Below are positions 1-9,235 of a stretch of 44,932 nucleotides of DNA, in pieces. Under the pieces are notes generated by a model. That model worked only from the letters and a program-made list of their open reading frames with translations, was not told the origin of the DNA and made no database searches. The stretch is from assembly GCA_009760855.2 (NCBI GenBank), contig WPIO01000445.1, forward strand, positions 1-44,932, written 5' to 3'. Both the position numbers and the translations under genes were made by a program. The DNA is from Cristatella mucedo. Its lineage: Eukaryota; Bryozoa; Phylactolaemata; Cristatellidae. Numbering within the stretch: the first letter of the stretch is position 1; every line of letters starts with the position of its first letter.

Positions 1-45
1 GTAATGCTTCGTTCAGTTATGTATTTTTATTTTTATTATTATATA

Positions 46-275
46 TAATAGATACAAGAATACTAGCTAATGACTACCGTAGGAGATATGCATTTAAAGA
101 TAGTATTAGAATTTTTAGAAATTTTGAGGATCAACGATGTAAAATTAAGTTATATATTATTAATAAGTGTCTATTTTCAACTATAGAAAAGTTAATTACA
201 TATGTGATATATTTGATGAAATAGACAAAGAGTGAAGAATTGGCAAATTCTATTTATGAAAGTATTTTTCAATAA
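46..275 (+). pseudogene. Small element gene, copy 1 (decayed, unknown function)
   Basis: I do not recognise this product. A reading frame of about 70 codons runs from around base 50 and begins DTRILANDYRRRY, with one in-frame stop near the end. It is a tandem paralogue of the next gene. Both open with an R-x-L-x-N-D-Y pattern, both contain LFSTI about two thirds of the way along, and both end in a stretch resembling 'NSIYESIF'. The expected start codon appears to be ATA instead of ATG, and it follows an AT-rich TATATAATAG box like those before other genes of the element. The window edge may cut its upstream region. Confidence 0.35.
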
Positions 276-285
276 TATATAGAAA
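276..285 (+). promoter_or_regulatory. Candidate viral promoter box (ATATAGAAA type)
   Basis: The ATATATAGAAA box ends directly at the ATG of small gene copy 2. The same box precedes several other genes of the element on both strands, which is why I read it as a promoter and not chance AT-rich sequence. Confidence 0.4.
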
Positions 286-520
286 ATGGATATTGCAAGA
301 GTACTAGATAATGACTATGGAATATTATATCTACATGAGTTTGTGTCAGACTTTTTGAATATTTTAGCATAAGTGATGAAATAAATTAATTCATATATAC
401 TAACCTACTTGTTTTCAACTATAAAAATTACTTAAAATATGTGATATATACTATGAAACAGATGAGAGATAAAGTCTACCAACTTCTATTTATGATAGTA
501 TTTTTGATTTATTTATTATA
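286..520 (+). pseudogene. Small element gene, copy 2 (decayed, unknown function)
   Basis: This is a tandem paralogue of the preceding small gene. The ATG at 286 follows an ATATATAGAAA box and begins MDIARVLDNDYGILYL. The frame stays open for about 28 codons, then meets a stop, and further similarity to copy 1 is scattered over other frames (LFSTI near 415, 'QLLFMIVF' near 490). No domain is visible and the function is unknown. The two copies, and the similar spacing to the next gene, point to a small gene family made by local duplication. Confidence 0.35.
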
Positions 521-534
521 TTATTAAATAGGAA

Positions 535-1320
535 ATGGAATTCGTTACTGACCCAATGCTAGCAACTTCTGCAATGGCACTTAAATCTTACGTTGATTAT
601 CTTGTTAGATCAAGAATGACAGCATATGACGAGCAACAACTCAATTTGGATATTTCACTTATGACTGATTCATCTGTTAAGAAACTCTACTCTGATGAAG
701 CAGAAGCTGAAGCTACAGAAGAATATTAGCACCGCTCAAACTGAAGTTCTATCAGGTCTTTGTGGAGAGAGTTAGATCTAAAGTGATGCTCTTCTCGATG
801 ATCCTAATTGAGATTGCTGATTATACGACTTGGATGGCAACACAACTTCCATCAATGTTCTACAGTATATCGGGCGTTATGGTTGAAACGCCCAGCTAAT
901 CATTGGCAATGTTAAAGGCGATTGGTTACGAATTTCTACCAACTATTAATGGAATATAAACCATCAAATCACAAGCAGCTGACGGTTTGGGCCAGCACCT
1001 AAGCACAACACGACCCAGGCCCTGTTTAATTTAAACAAGTTAAAGCTACAATAACAACATCTGAAGATGTACATCGAAAAAAGAAAGTAAGGACTGGTCT
1101 TGAAAAAGCACACGGACAACCAAAATTCCAACTTTGGACTCTGTTTCTATCCAATGTTAGAAATGGAAGACATCAGGATCCAACACTCTGTTAGACGCGG
1201 TACAATCCTAGCTATTAGATATATAAAGCCCTTAGAAGTAATCAATCCGATTCAAAACAATAGGAAGTGTATCTTTGAAAGTTAGAGTTGGTTCAATCTT
1301 GGAAGAGGTCTTTAAAACAC
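535..1320 (+). pseudogene. Unidentified element gene (frameshifted)
   Basis: The first 64 codons from the ATG at 535 are open and read MEFVTDPMLATSAMAL and onward, rich in D, E and A (positions 45-64 are very acidic). After the stop at 727 the coding character continues in a second frame, about 690-1,030, with two stops, and then in a third frame, 1,100-1,285. This suggests one gene of roughly 260 codons broken by at least two frameshifts. AATAGGAA stands directly before the ATG and resembles the element's promoter box. I do not recognise the family. It sits where a virion or packaging gene could be, but no motif supports that. Confidence 0.35.
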
Positions 1321-1349
1321 TTAAAATAAGAAACACAATAGTAGTGCGA

Positions 1350-3480
1350 TCTGAAGCTTTAATCTAAACAAATATATACCTACCTAAACACATGAAAGCA
1401 AGTCAAGTAATCGTTTTGTAAACAATACAGAAGCATTGATTAAAAATACTATCTATGGGACAGATTTAAATCGGTTTCTTCAGCTGCGAGGACTATCTTC
1501 AGCAGGTTCTTCACTTTCAAGTGGTTCGTTAGTTTTTGCTCATTAGAAACCTTCCAATATTTATATTTATAATTACTATTTATTTTCTGCTGTTGAATGG
1601 AGCTAAGAGTTTTCGGTTTTTGAATCAGGTGTTTGATATGTTGTTAAAATCACAAATATCCTTTAGATAATGCAGTATTATAAATTTTAAGGAGTTTTAA
1701 TCAATCAATTATATTCTATTTGCTTGATTTTGTGTCTGAATGTTGAATCAATAGCAAGTTAACAATCTAAGTTCTTCCAACATTTACCGTTCACGAGTAT
1801 TTCTACGTAATATACCGACGTGTAGGCATCCACCAGCATTGGACTTAGCGAGGATGCCTTTACAATTATAATAAAGTATATATTGCATGTCTAAATTACC
1901 CATAGTAACTGTTGCCCCATGTAAAGCAAAAAAAGTATCGATATCGATGTATACTTTTTATTTCAACAGCTAGATCAAAGGCTGGATGTTCACTTAGCAA
2001 CTGTGACTTTATAATTCGCAGGTATTAAATTGCTTGAAGTTTTGCACTCGCACATTAAACATTATCTCTTATACATACCCTTTGCACACCTATAATTTTC
2101 CGCCTATTGCGCGTGCTTCCTGTAAATTGTAATTTTTATAGTATACATCATGATAACTCTATCGGTTGCAGGCATGGTCACCTAGGATTTATGGCTTAGC
2201 CCAGATTCAACTATCTCATAAATTATTTCATATCGTGAAATATTGTCTCTAAATGTTTATAGTATATCTAGAAATATTTATTAACGAAAGATCACTAGCC
2301 CAAAATACACAGATCACCTTTAATTTGTAAAAATGATATGTCGATAGTTATTGCTTTAGATGTTCCAGCGGAGTATATACGGCTATCTTCCATATATCAT
2401 AAGACAATTCTTTGATGTTTTTTCTCACTTGTTGTTCCTTCTCCATCTAACATTTTCTTAATAACAATACTAATAATAATATGATCAAAAGTCAGTGCAC
2501 ACTAGCAAGCTCGTGACATATACCAACTAGCATAATCTACACACGTCCCAGTGCATGTTATTAATTAAAACTACTGTATCCACTGTACACCATAAAGTAA
2601 TATCGTCTAAGGTTTTTTTTTTTTTTTAAAAATTCTACAATAGAATTTAGTTTTATTAGTTTGCGCTCACTAATATATATGATTACCATCCTAACATTCG
2701 CTGTAAAACCTCCTGCTCAGAAAACGTCATTAAGAGGCGTATGGCATGCTACTGCTTTTTTGTCCAGTAGCCTGCAACAACAGGGTAATACTGGCCCAGG
2801 GATTATTTGTATTAAGTTGAAATGGCACTAACCTGTTACTATCCATTACAGTAATATTTAAACTAACATATCAAGATAGCTATACTGAACTAAGTGGTCC
2901 ATTCAAGACATAGTATTTATGTTAATTGGCTTATGTAGTATACACATAATTCGCAATATTGATTGCTAGACCCCAATTCAGAAATCATTTACATTCACAT
3001 ATATTCCAACTTTCGCTCGATATCGAATGCCTGATCAGTGCTATTAACCTTGCAAAACGCTCTGTCGACCCACTTTTAGGAAGCCATAGTTTAGTACTTA
3101 CTACGACGGGCATCTTAATCTGAGATTACTTCACCTATTTCCATCTGCTAATTAACCAGATATTACCAAAAACTATGTTATCATCTCAGCTTGTGATTTT
3201 GCCATTAGATGTAAAGATAATCTTTTTATTGTGAATGAAGAATCAGTTTAACTTGATATTCTTTTGGCTATGTCGTTCCTCGACAGATAGCTACGTACAA
3301 TGTGTTGATCAAGCACTGGTAGCTGATTGCGATAAGCTATTCTTATAGGCATCCATCCAACTGGTAACGGAGGGAAACCGAAATATAATGCTATTAGTAA
3401 GGATTGTTTGTGCGTCAGAATTTCTTATAAATATTACCATTTTAAACTGTTTTAAACTGTTGTCGCAGTACTTAGAATAA
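1350..3480. other. No gene seen; probable non-viral island
   Basis: I find no reading frame with recognisable content on either strand. The composition is less skewed and the sequence lacks the A/T-rich coding texture and the ATATAGAAA boxes of the flanking regions. It contains a poly-T run near 2,611. It looks like host DNA inserted into the element, or host DNA separating two viral fragments. Confidence 0.3.
2611..2627. repeat. Poly-T tract
   Basis: A run of about 17 T residues followed by AAAAA. On the minus strand it reads as a poly-A tail, so it could be the end of a retroposed sequence, though no retroelement is recognisable beside it. Confidence 0.5.
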
Positions 3481-3599
3481 TCTGATAAAAAGAGTAGAAG
3501 AGAGGTACAAGGTCTTTAAGAATATTTAGAAAGTCTGTCAAGATTAGAAACAAGACTAAGGAAGTGTTAGAAAGTGTAAAACGGCAACAAATGTAGGTG

Positions 3600-4290
3600 A
3601 AAAGTGGTTACAAAACTGTAGTTCCTAAACGTCGCGAGTAAGATTATATCACATTCAAAGCTACTACGAAAAATCTACTCGCAGGTCCAGCTGTTCCTAC
3701 AGTGGCTAACAATCCTTCAAGTCTATTGGTGCAAGTGCTGCAAATGTATTACAGGGTGGATTTCTTATCAGTATTTTACATGATAGTCGATTTAAAGTTA
3801 TTATTAAAGGAATAGTAGACGATATTACTAGTGGTAAATACGGAAAGTGTGTTTGGAAAAAAATGTAAAAAAAAAGGATTGCAAAAGATGATTCAATCTT
3901 TAAAAATAGTTCTTAGCATACAATAATGATGTATTACATTAGTAGCAGAAAAGATAATTATCCTTGGCAATGGAAATCTTAGGTCAATATTAAAAGTGAA
4001 GTGTTTGGAATGGAAGTAAATTGGGATGCATCACAATGCTTGATCCTAAATCCTGGGCTTAAGAATTTCATAGAGAAGATTAAGGACAGAGGGCGTTTCT
4101 TCCTGCTATTTATTCCTGCACTGTTGCTACTATTGCAGCAATTATGGAGGAGATGTTGGAACAGGTATTTCAATCTGCAGTTACTGTAGCAGGTTTAATA
4201 AAAAAAAGTTAAAAAGCTGAAACATGTTCAATGGTAAAGCACCAATCAATGATGACAAAAGGATCAATCAATTGGAATGGAAGCTATAAA
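3600..4290 (+). pseudogene. Histone H2B-H2A doublet-like gene (decayed)
   Basis: Two histone-fold-like segments lie in tandem. The second (about 4,040-4,290) is H2A-like. A frame with LILNPGLKNFIEKI matches the H2A 'LQFPVGR-H-LL' entry. After a one-base shift IAAIMEEMLEQVFQSA matches the long alpha-2 helix ('LAAVLEYL-AEILELAGNA'), followed by a lysine run and KHVQ where H2A has 'RHLQ', then NDDKRINQL where H2A has 'NDEELNKL'. The first segment (about 3,600-3,870) is weaker but H2B-like: a basic KRRE-DYITFK entry, then NVLQGGFLISI, then SRF and an ITS box in the right order. In cellular chromatin H2B and H2A pair, and fused H2B-H2A doublets are known in Marseillevirus-type giant viruses. Several stops and shifts make it non-functional. 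The H2A half is the firmer call. The alternative is a chance resemblance of a basic helical viral protein. Confidence 0.45.
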
Positions 4291-4329
4291 TTTACAAAGC
4301 GAAAGGTTAAGCAACGCTATTGAGGATAT

Positions 4330-4800
4330 TGAATGAAATGATATAAAGCAATTAATTTAGGAATTTATATTAATGTCTCTGGTAAGACGTACGGAAGAAA
4401 GTGAAGAGTAAAAAAAACGATTAATGTACACTAAAAAAGGAAGAATACTAGTTGAGGAGTGGTGGAGTAGATTTTTGCACCTAATTGAAATTGAGACGAT
4501 ATAAGAAAAGTTGAAGCAACTTCACTTGGAGGCAAAAAGCACAGTGACTATAAAAGCTGGAGGGAGTGCTATTTTGCTTAGCAACCTTTATGCACAGGGG
4601 GGAAAATACCAAAAGAAATGTATAGAAAGGTTAAACAAGTTGTTAGTAGAATTAAGAACTATCATGGTTCAATTAAAAATATGAGCATCTACTTAGGTTG
4701 TTATCATCATCTAAACAATAAGTAAAATTAAGACGTGAGAATTATAAAAGGAGTTTTTAGAGCTACCTATATCTCTCGCTTCAGCTGCTGCAACATCAGT
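4330..4800 (+). pseudogene. Degenerate coding stretch, unknown, helical and charged
   Basis: Coding-like frames follow the histone-like gene on the same strand, broken by several stops. One contains NLQSERLSNAIEDIE, another KYQKKCIERLNKLLVELRT, both with the charged heptad look of coiled coils. Near 4,540 there is VTIKAGGSAIL. I cannot tell whether this is the tail of the histone-like gene, a separate gene, or both. No family is recognised. Confidence 0.25.
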
Positions 4801-4904
4801 GTCAAAATATCCCAAGAAATATCGATGTTTATCTTTTGTAATATATTATTGGTATTTATTATCTCTTTCTATGGAAACTGACACATAAAACCGGAACTAT
4901 TATT

Positions 4905-5267
4905 TGTTTTTCCTTCCATTATTTCTCATATTTTCAGAATGTGGTTGCAAGTCTTAAATTACTAATAATATTATTTGATCTAATCCCACTATTGAGGTAA
5001 ATTTGAAGGATAGGAATTTCATTTTTACAAATTAACCAAGCAATACGGTTTGCTGTATACCTTTTTTCATCTGTTTTTATAACTATATATCTTTTCTTAT
5101 TTTTTGTTCCAGCTTCACTCCCTGCTTTTGCAGTTCCTGTTTTATCAACTTTCCAGACGAACTTACCTGTTATTGCATTACAAATCCAATAATCATAGAA
5201 ACTCTATCTCTCAATTGAGTACCTTATCCAACTCTTGTACAACCATCAACCTGACATTTTTCTTCAT
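4905..5267 (-). pseudogene. HNH endonuclease (HNH_3 type), decayed
   Basis: The minus-strand frame follows the standard phage/homing HNH layout: a 'TGKFVWKVDKTGTAKAGSEAGT' type strand region (about 5,110-5,175 on +), then YTANRIAWLICKNEIP, then SNNIISNLRLATT. In the family these correspond to 'TG-ltWk', 'aHRlaWl--GeiP', 'DHINGd--dNrisNLR-At'. Such enzymes nick or cut double-stranded DNA with one metal ion. Here the motif's first His is lost: the DHI position reads IYL. The amino end, near the ATG at 5,267, needs a frame change and has stops. It lies between the histone-like gene and the phospholipase gene, opposite in strand to both, as free-standing HNH genes often do. The plus-strand open frame covering it is a shadow. 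Confidence 0.65.
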
Positions 5268-5297
5268 AATTTTATTAATCTGCTTAAAATATTTTAT

Positions 5298-5308
5298 TAT
5301 ATATAGAA
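5298..5308 (+). promoter_or_regulatory. Candidate viral promoter box
   Basis: ATATATAGAA stands immediately before the ATG at 5,309 of the phospholipase gene, one of the clearest copies of the element's shared start-site box. Confidence 0.45.
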
Positions 5309-6092
5309 ATGAATCATCAAGAAGTCAAACGCGCATTGTCAGACCATCAAGTAAAAAATAATACATAAACTCAATGGAACCTATATCATCAGACTTAAAA
5401 CACCAAAGATTTATCTGAATCTGTTTCTTTACTTGTTACTAATACTCAACTAAAAAATAGAAAGAAGTAGAAGTGCTAATAAAGGATCGCAATTGAATCT
5501 TGCATTGAAACAATTAAAACAAAATAGAAAAGTTGGTTCCGGTATTGTAGATATAATAAACAAATTATCTGGTGGTACAGAGTTTAATTAAAATTGCCGA
5601 AAGATGCAAAGAGTGGATTGGTTCCTGGAGGTTCATTCAATAATACTGGAGATTACTCATTTGCTGGTCCAGGCACCAAAGTTTAGAAAACGTTTAGATG
5701 AAGGATATAAGGGTGTGAATGCACTTGACAGAGCAGCATGAGTCGACGATAGTCTTTACACTGAGACACCATCTGATCCCTAAGCCAAAAACGAACAGAA
5801 AATGAGAAACCTATCAGACTTAGTTGTAGCAGAATCTGCTGCTAGCATTGCACTCGATCCTAAACAACCAGCTTACGTTAGAGAAGATGCAAAGACCTAG
5901 TTGCAGCAATAATGGCGGCTAAGGCAAAATTAATTTTAGGGCATTGGTTGAAGCATTCTTGATGGTAAAAATTCGCAATATAGTTCTTAAAAAGATAAAG
6001 TGAGTAATCCTTCAAGTAAAAGTGGATACATAACGAATTATGCAAAAACTGTTGTTGATAAAGTGGTATCTATAAAAAAAAGATATAAATAA
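5309..6092 (+). pseudogene. Virion phospholipase A2 domain protein (parvovirus VP1-like), decayed
   Basis: The gene starts MNHQEVKRALSDHQVKNN at 5,309 and can be followed, through several stops and frame changes, to a basic end (VVSIKKRYK, stop at 6,090). The diagnostic part is about 5,600-5,780: a L-VPGGSFNNTG-Y-FAGPGT stretch like the calcium loop ('YLGPGN' type), then KRLDEGYKG, ALDRAA and a DDSLY box. In the family the last box is 'A--HDxxY' with the catalytic His-Asp pair. Here the His codon reads Asp, and a stop precedes it. Such domains sit on capsid proteins of parvoviruses and on proteins of adintovirus/Polinton-like elements, where they are thought to breach endosomal membrane during entry. 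The tail after 5,800 (ASIALDPKQPAYVREDAK) fits the family's usual downstream helices. Confidence 0.6.
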
Positions 6093-6131
6093 CTAATCTA
6101 ATTTTTATTTTTGGTTTTACATGTGTATTTT

Positions 6132-6651
6132 TTAGTATCTAATAATCTGCAGGATGAAATCTGTTAATCCTGTGAGTTGTTTTTTCACTATATTATAAAC
6201 TTTAACTTGATAAACATTCAATCTACATGCTAGGTCTTTCTTCTGAGTTATAAGTATCTTTAGTAACCTATGATTCATTAAGAATACCAGTAACAGCAAA
6301 GTCATTACAAAACTTTTGAACTATTCCAGCAACACTAGTGAATTTAATTTGTTTGGTCTTTTGATCAAAAGAATATACTTGGTTTTATTTCCAAATGCAA
6401 TTCTAATACCAATAGTTGAGCAAGCACTCATATCATATTCACTGTATTCAAGTTGTATACTTGCTCTATTAGCAATATCTTCAAGTACAGGTCTCATATC
6501 TTCTGTAATATACCGCCATGCATTGAAGTAAGATTTATAGAATCTTTACTAATGTTTTCTCTTCAATGTGAATGCGTGCTTGTTTTCCTTTAGGAATTGC
6601 GACTGCAGCATTTTCGAGTTACAACGAATTTTTTTATTCTCCGTTTTCCAT
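6132..6651 (-). pseudogene. Unidentified element gene (minus strand)
   Basis: It starts at an ATG at 6,651 preceded by a TATAGAA box and runs to a stop at 6,132, a gene of about 170 codons. The first third is broken, but one frame from about 6,540 is open for roughly 70 codons. It contains the stretch YFNAWRYITEDMRPVLEDIA and then an 'IGIRIAFGNKTKYILLIKRP' strand-rich segment. After one stop the frame continues to the end (LTGLTDFILQIIRY). I do not recognise the family. It is co-directional with the protease upstream and converges on the phospholipase gene, leaving about 40 bases between them. Confidence 0.4.
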
Positions 6652-6661
6652 TTCTATACAA
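6652..6661 (-). promoter_or_regulatory. Candidate viral promoter box
   Basis: On the minus strand GTTGTATAGAA leads directly into the ATG at 6,651, matching the element's shared TATAGAA-ATG box. Confidence 0.35.
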
Positions 6662-6676
6662 CGAAAGAGAAAATAT

Positions 6677-7052
6677 TTAAATTAACTTGATAACTCCATT
6701 ATCCATCCCAAATCTGATACTTGCATTAGTTTTTTAGAAGATTAAACACCTTCTTCCACAATCTGTTTGATTATATTGTTGTTACTTAAACGTTTGAAAT
6801 GTTGGTATATCACCAAAATACTTTGTTATTTCAGGCATTGGTAGAGCACCGAATGAATCAAAGTAAAAATATTTCTTTCCTTTTTAAGTGTAAAAGTGCT
6901 ACCCAGTGATATATTGCTTTTCCTGATTCACCAGTATTACAAATGAGACATTCATTTCTTAATGGTTTTGTTAGTTTATCTCTTGCAAATACACCTCTAA
7001 ATTTTTTTACATCTAATTATTTTATATAATTATTTATTTCTATATCTGTCAT
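6677..7052 (-). pseudogene. Adenain-like cysteine protease (Polinton/adenovirus PRO), decayed
   Basis: From the ATG at 7,052 (MTDIEINNYIK) a frame with one early stop leads into KKFRGVFARDKL, then ECLICNTGESGKAIYHWVAL, which carries the catalytic His in the HW pair (about 6,902-6,907). After a one-base shift it reads YFDSFGALPMPEI, matching the family's 'D-F/S-G-P' strand, and in a further frame QTDCGRRCLIF (about 6,743-6,772) with the oxyanion Gln and catalytic Cys. This His, Asp, Gln-Cys order is the Ulp1/adenain pattern. The enzyme matures capsid proteins of adenoviruses and is part of the Polinton core set. The length, about 125 codons, is short for the family (about 200), so part of the amino end may be lost. 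Confidence 0.65.
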
Positions 7053-7063
7053 AGGTGTTGATT

Positions 7064-7483
7064 TTACTTATTTTTTAATTGTTCAATAGTCTCTTTTTGT
7101 TCTGCGATCATTTGTTCTTTATCAGCTCATCCAGCAACTACCTTGAACCATTATATCTATCACTACTACATGAGAATTTTTTACTAACTGGCATTTGATA
7201 TTGCTGCAAAGAGTGCATTTTGTTGGAAGAGATTCTCCTCTACTTACCTGTCGAGTTCTACCTGATCCTGATTACTTACTTGCAGTCTACCTGCACCAGC
7301 TGTCGTTGAACTAACCGTCGTTGAATCAGATCTTCAACTTAACAAACTTTTGACTTCTTACTATCACAAAATAGTACAAATACCTGTAAGCAGTCCGCTC
7401 ATTCATTTCTTACTATTTACAGCTTCATATGCTTCATGAATTGTCTCTGTTTGTTTTTTAAACTGTAAACAATATGTTTCCAT
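7064..7483 (-). pseudogene. Small zinc-ribbon protein, left copy (DUF5679-like), decayed
   Basis: The ATG at 7,483 opens METYCLQFKKQTETIHEAYE, followed by a stop and then MSGLLTGIC. The later part is spread over shifted frames and rich in S, T, R and Q, ending at a stop at 7,064, a few bases before the protease ATG. It is clearly homologous to the + strand gene at 14,784 (CKKQTDTIHEQY, KGILKGVCSIC). That copy shows the expected zinc-ribbon knuckles, and the layout resembles the DUF5679 family. In this copy the second Cys of the first knuckle is Phe and the second knuckle is destroyed. Proteins of this type are small virion or DNA-associated proteins in related elements; the role here is inferred only. 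Confidence 0.5.
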
Positions 7484-7504
7484 ATTTATTGATAATATAA
7501 ACAA
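7484..7504. promoter_or_regulatory. Divergent start region between zinc ribbon and ATPase
   Basis: Only 21 bases, almost all A/T with ATAATATAAA in the middle, separate the divergent ATGs at 7,483 (minus) and 7,505 (plus). Any promoters for the two genes must overlap here or lie inside the opposite gene. Confidence 0.35.
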
Positions 7505-8177
7505 ATGTCTTTGCAAGTTGGAGCTTTCAATTTTGGACAAGATGTGGATACAAGGCATAAGGAACCGTTACCTAAAGTTCCAATTAGAAGCATTAGTACT
7601 TCGACCTAGTGGAACAGGTAATCACAATGTTGTAATGAATTGGATATTTTATGGAATGCTTAATTATGATACTTGTATAATCAATGCTTCAAGTTTAGAC
7701 CAAAAGTTATATCGTAGTTTATGTCAATGACTAAAGATGAGCCTGCTTACGTTTGGGTTTATGGAATTGAGTCAATGCTAAAAGTTGATTCTTATGAGAA
7801 TTGTAAGAATATTGGTGTATTAGATTATTTGATGACAGAAGATCAATCTAAGATATTAGATTATTTTACTAGAAGAAGACATACAGGATTGAATATATTT
7901 TATCTTGCTCAAGGATTTACTAATATTCCAAAAAAAAAAAAAAAGGAAACAATATCAATATGATAATAATCTTTTAACACAACAATGCTGATATAGAATA
8001 AATTCGTTATTATTATGTTGGTGATATTGATAAGGAAATGTTTAAAGAATGGGGTCAAACTATTTCACAAGAAACCGATTTCGTTACTGTGTTCTTGATC
8101 TAACTAAAACAGAATCAGAAGGAAAATTTTGGTCGGTAGATAGTTCAGGTAAACAAATATTACCTATTTTTAATTAA
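7505..8177 (+). pseudogene. A32-type genome-packaging ATPase, decayed
   Basis: The ATG at 7,505 (MSLQVGAFNFGQDVDTRHKE) starts a frame that shifts by one base near 7,590 into a 70-codon open stretch. There LRPSGTGNHNVVMNW stands for the Walker A loop ('GPSGTGKTN'), with the GK-T residues replaced. It is followed by a YDTCIINASSLDQKLY segment as in A32 ATPases. After another shift, IGVLDYLMTEDQSKI lies at the Walker B position ('FDDL') and RRRHTGLNIFYLAQGF holds the sensor-like Q. An A-run near 7,930 and a stop near 8,000 precede the end (SSGKQILPIFN, stop at 8,175). The family is a FtsK/HerA-like pump that loads viral DNA into capsids. Length (about 220 codons) is normal. A stub of a second copy lies at 14,470-14,613. 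Confidence 0.75.
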
Positions 8178-8189
8178 ATATAGAAGAAA
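8178..8189 (+). promoter_or_regulatory. Candidate viral promoter box
   Basis: AAATATAGAAGA lies between the ATPase stop and the ATG of gene A at 8,190, again a TATAGAA element placed directly at a start codon. Confidence 0.35.
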
Positions 8190-9235
8190 ATGATTAATGT
8201 TAAAATATATGCAAGTAATGGTAAAAACAAACCTTACAGATGAAGTGTTCAAGAAGCAATATATTTAGAGAAAAAAAACTTACTAATTTAGAAAAGTTTA
8301 CGTGGTGCTAAAATACTTTGATAATGCTCAAGAGATACAAAAAATTGAAGCATAAATGCAGGTAAAAATTACAGTCGAACATGAGACTAAATGGAACGTG
8401 CGTTTAGAGAAATCAACTGATAATTCTGGTAATAGTGTTATTGATAAGTAGAAAAAAGAATAAGACCATCACTTGCAGCTCAAAAGGAAGAACAGGAACA
8501 AGCTAAAAGATTGTTAGAGTATAAAACACCAGTAGATATTTCTAATATAGTAAAAAAAGGATTTGCTGCTATTGATGAAATAAAAACCTAAAAAAGCTGT
8601 AACTATTGCAAATCAAGCTAAGACAAGTGCTGCTAATCCAGAAATAAGAGAAGTAATTGATTCACTTCAAAAAGGAATTGCAGAGCATCTTAAAGTTATT
8701 CCCTCAAATAGTAAGAAACCTGGTAAGAGAGTTAAAAAGGCAAAGGTTGTTTCTGTTTTTTAAGAACCCTGTAGTTACATAATTGTTCAAGAATCTGTTC
8801 CAGTTCAGTCTGAAACAGATATTCTAAAAGATAAGAAACAATATCTTCTTGCTAAAAATAAACTAGAGGATGTGTATCTAGCAAAGTAAGAAGTGCTACA
8901 GAAAGTATGAGAGTAGATAATAAAGAATCATTTAATTCTGATGTTGGATTTTTTCTTGCAGAATTGAGATCTTTGGAAAATGTGATGTTATAGTTATCTT
9001 ACTTTTTATGCAGGTAAAGGAGTAGAGATAGTTCCATTGATTGTAAAATCTGAAAAACAAGTACTTGATAAACTTGTTCTATGGCTAAGTGAACTAAAAC
9101 TTTGCAGCGGGAAATAGAGGTGTAATACCTTTAATAAGTTCTGCTGTGAGAATATCTTGCCTTTCATCTTGAAAAAGCACCAAAAAATATGTTGCGAAGA
9201 TAAAAACAATATTTTATTTAATATATATAGAAAAT
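8190..9235 (+). pseudogene. Gene A, left copy: basic protein of unknown function, decayed
   Basis: The ATG at 8,190 begins MINVKIYASNGKNKPYR, then stops and shifts follow. The recognisable middle reads RPSLAAQKEEQEQAKRLLEY, VDISNIVKKGFAAIDE, ANQAKTSAANPEIREVIDSL and KKPGKRVKKAKVV, the last a strongly basic patch that would suit DNA binding or nuclear import. Near 9,020 there is VEIVPLIVKSEKQVLDKL. The end (KKYVAKI) runs into the promoter box of gene B. The same order of motifs occurs in the inverted copy A'. No family is recognised. Gene order just after the packaging ATPase suggests a virion or minor capsid component, which is inference. Confidence 0.5.
9221..9233 (+). promoter_or_regulatory. 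Candidate viral promoter box
   Basis: ATATATATAGAAA joins directly to the ATG of gene B at 9,234. The inverted copy (B') keeps the same box, so it has survived in both copies. Confidence 0.5.

Noticed and set aside
5104-5361. 85-codon plus-strand open frame rich in Leu and Ser
   Set aside because: It lies antisense to the HNH endonuclease, whose motifs are clear on the minus strand, so it is a shadow.
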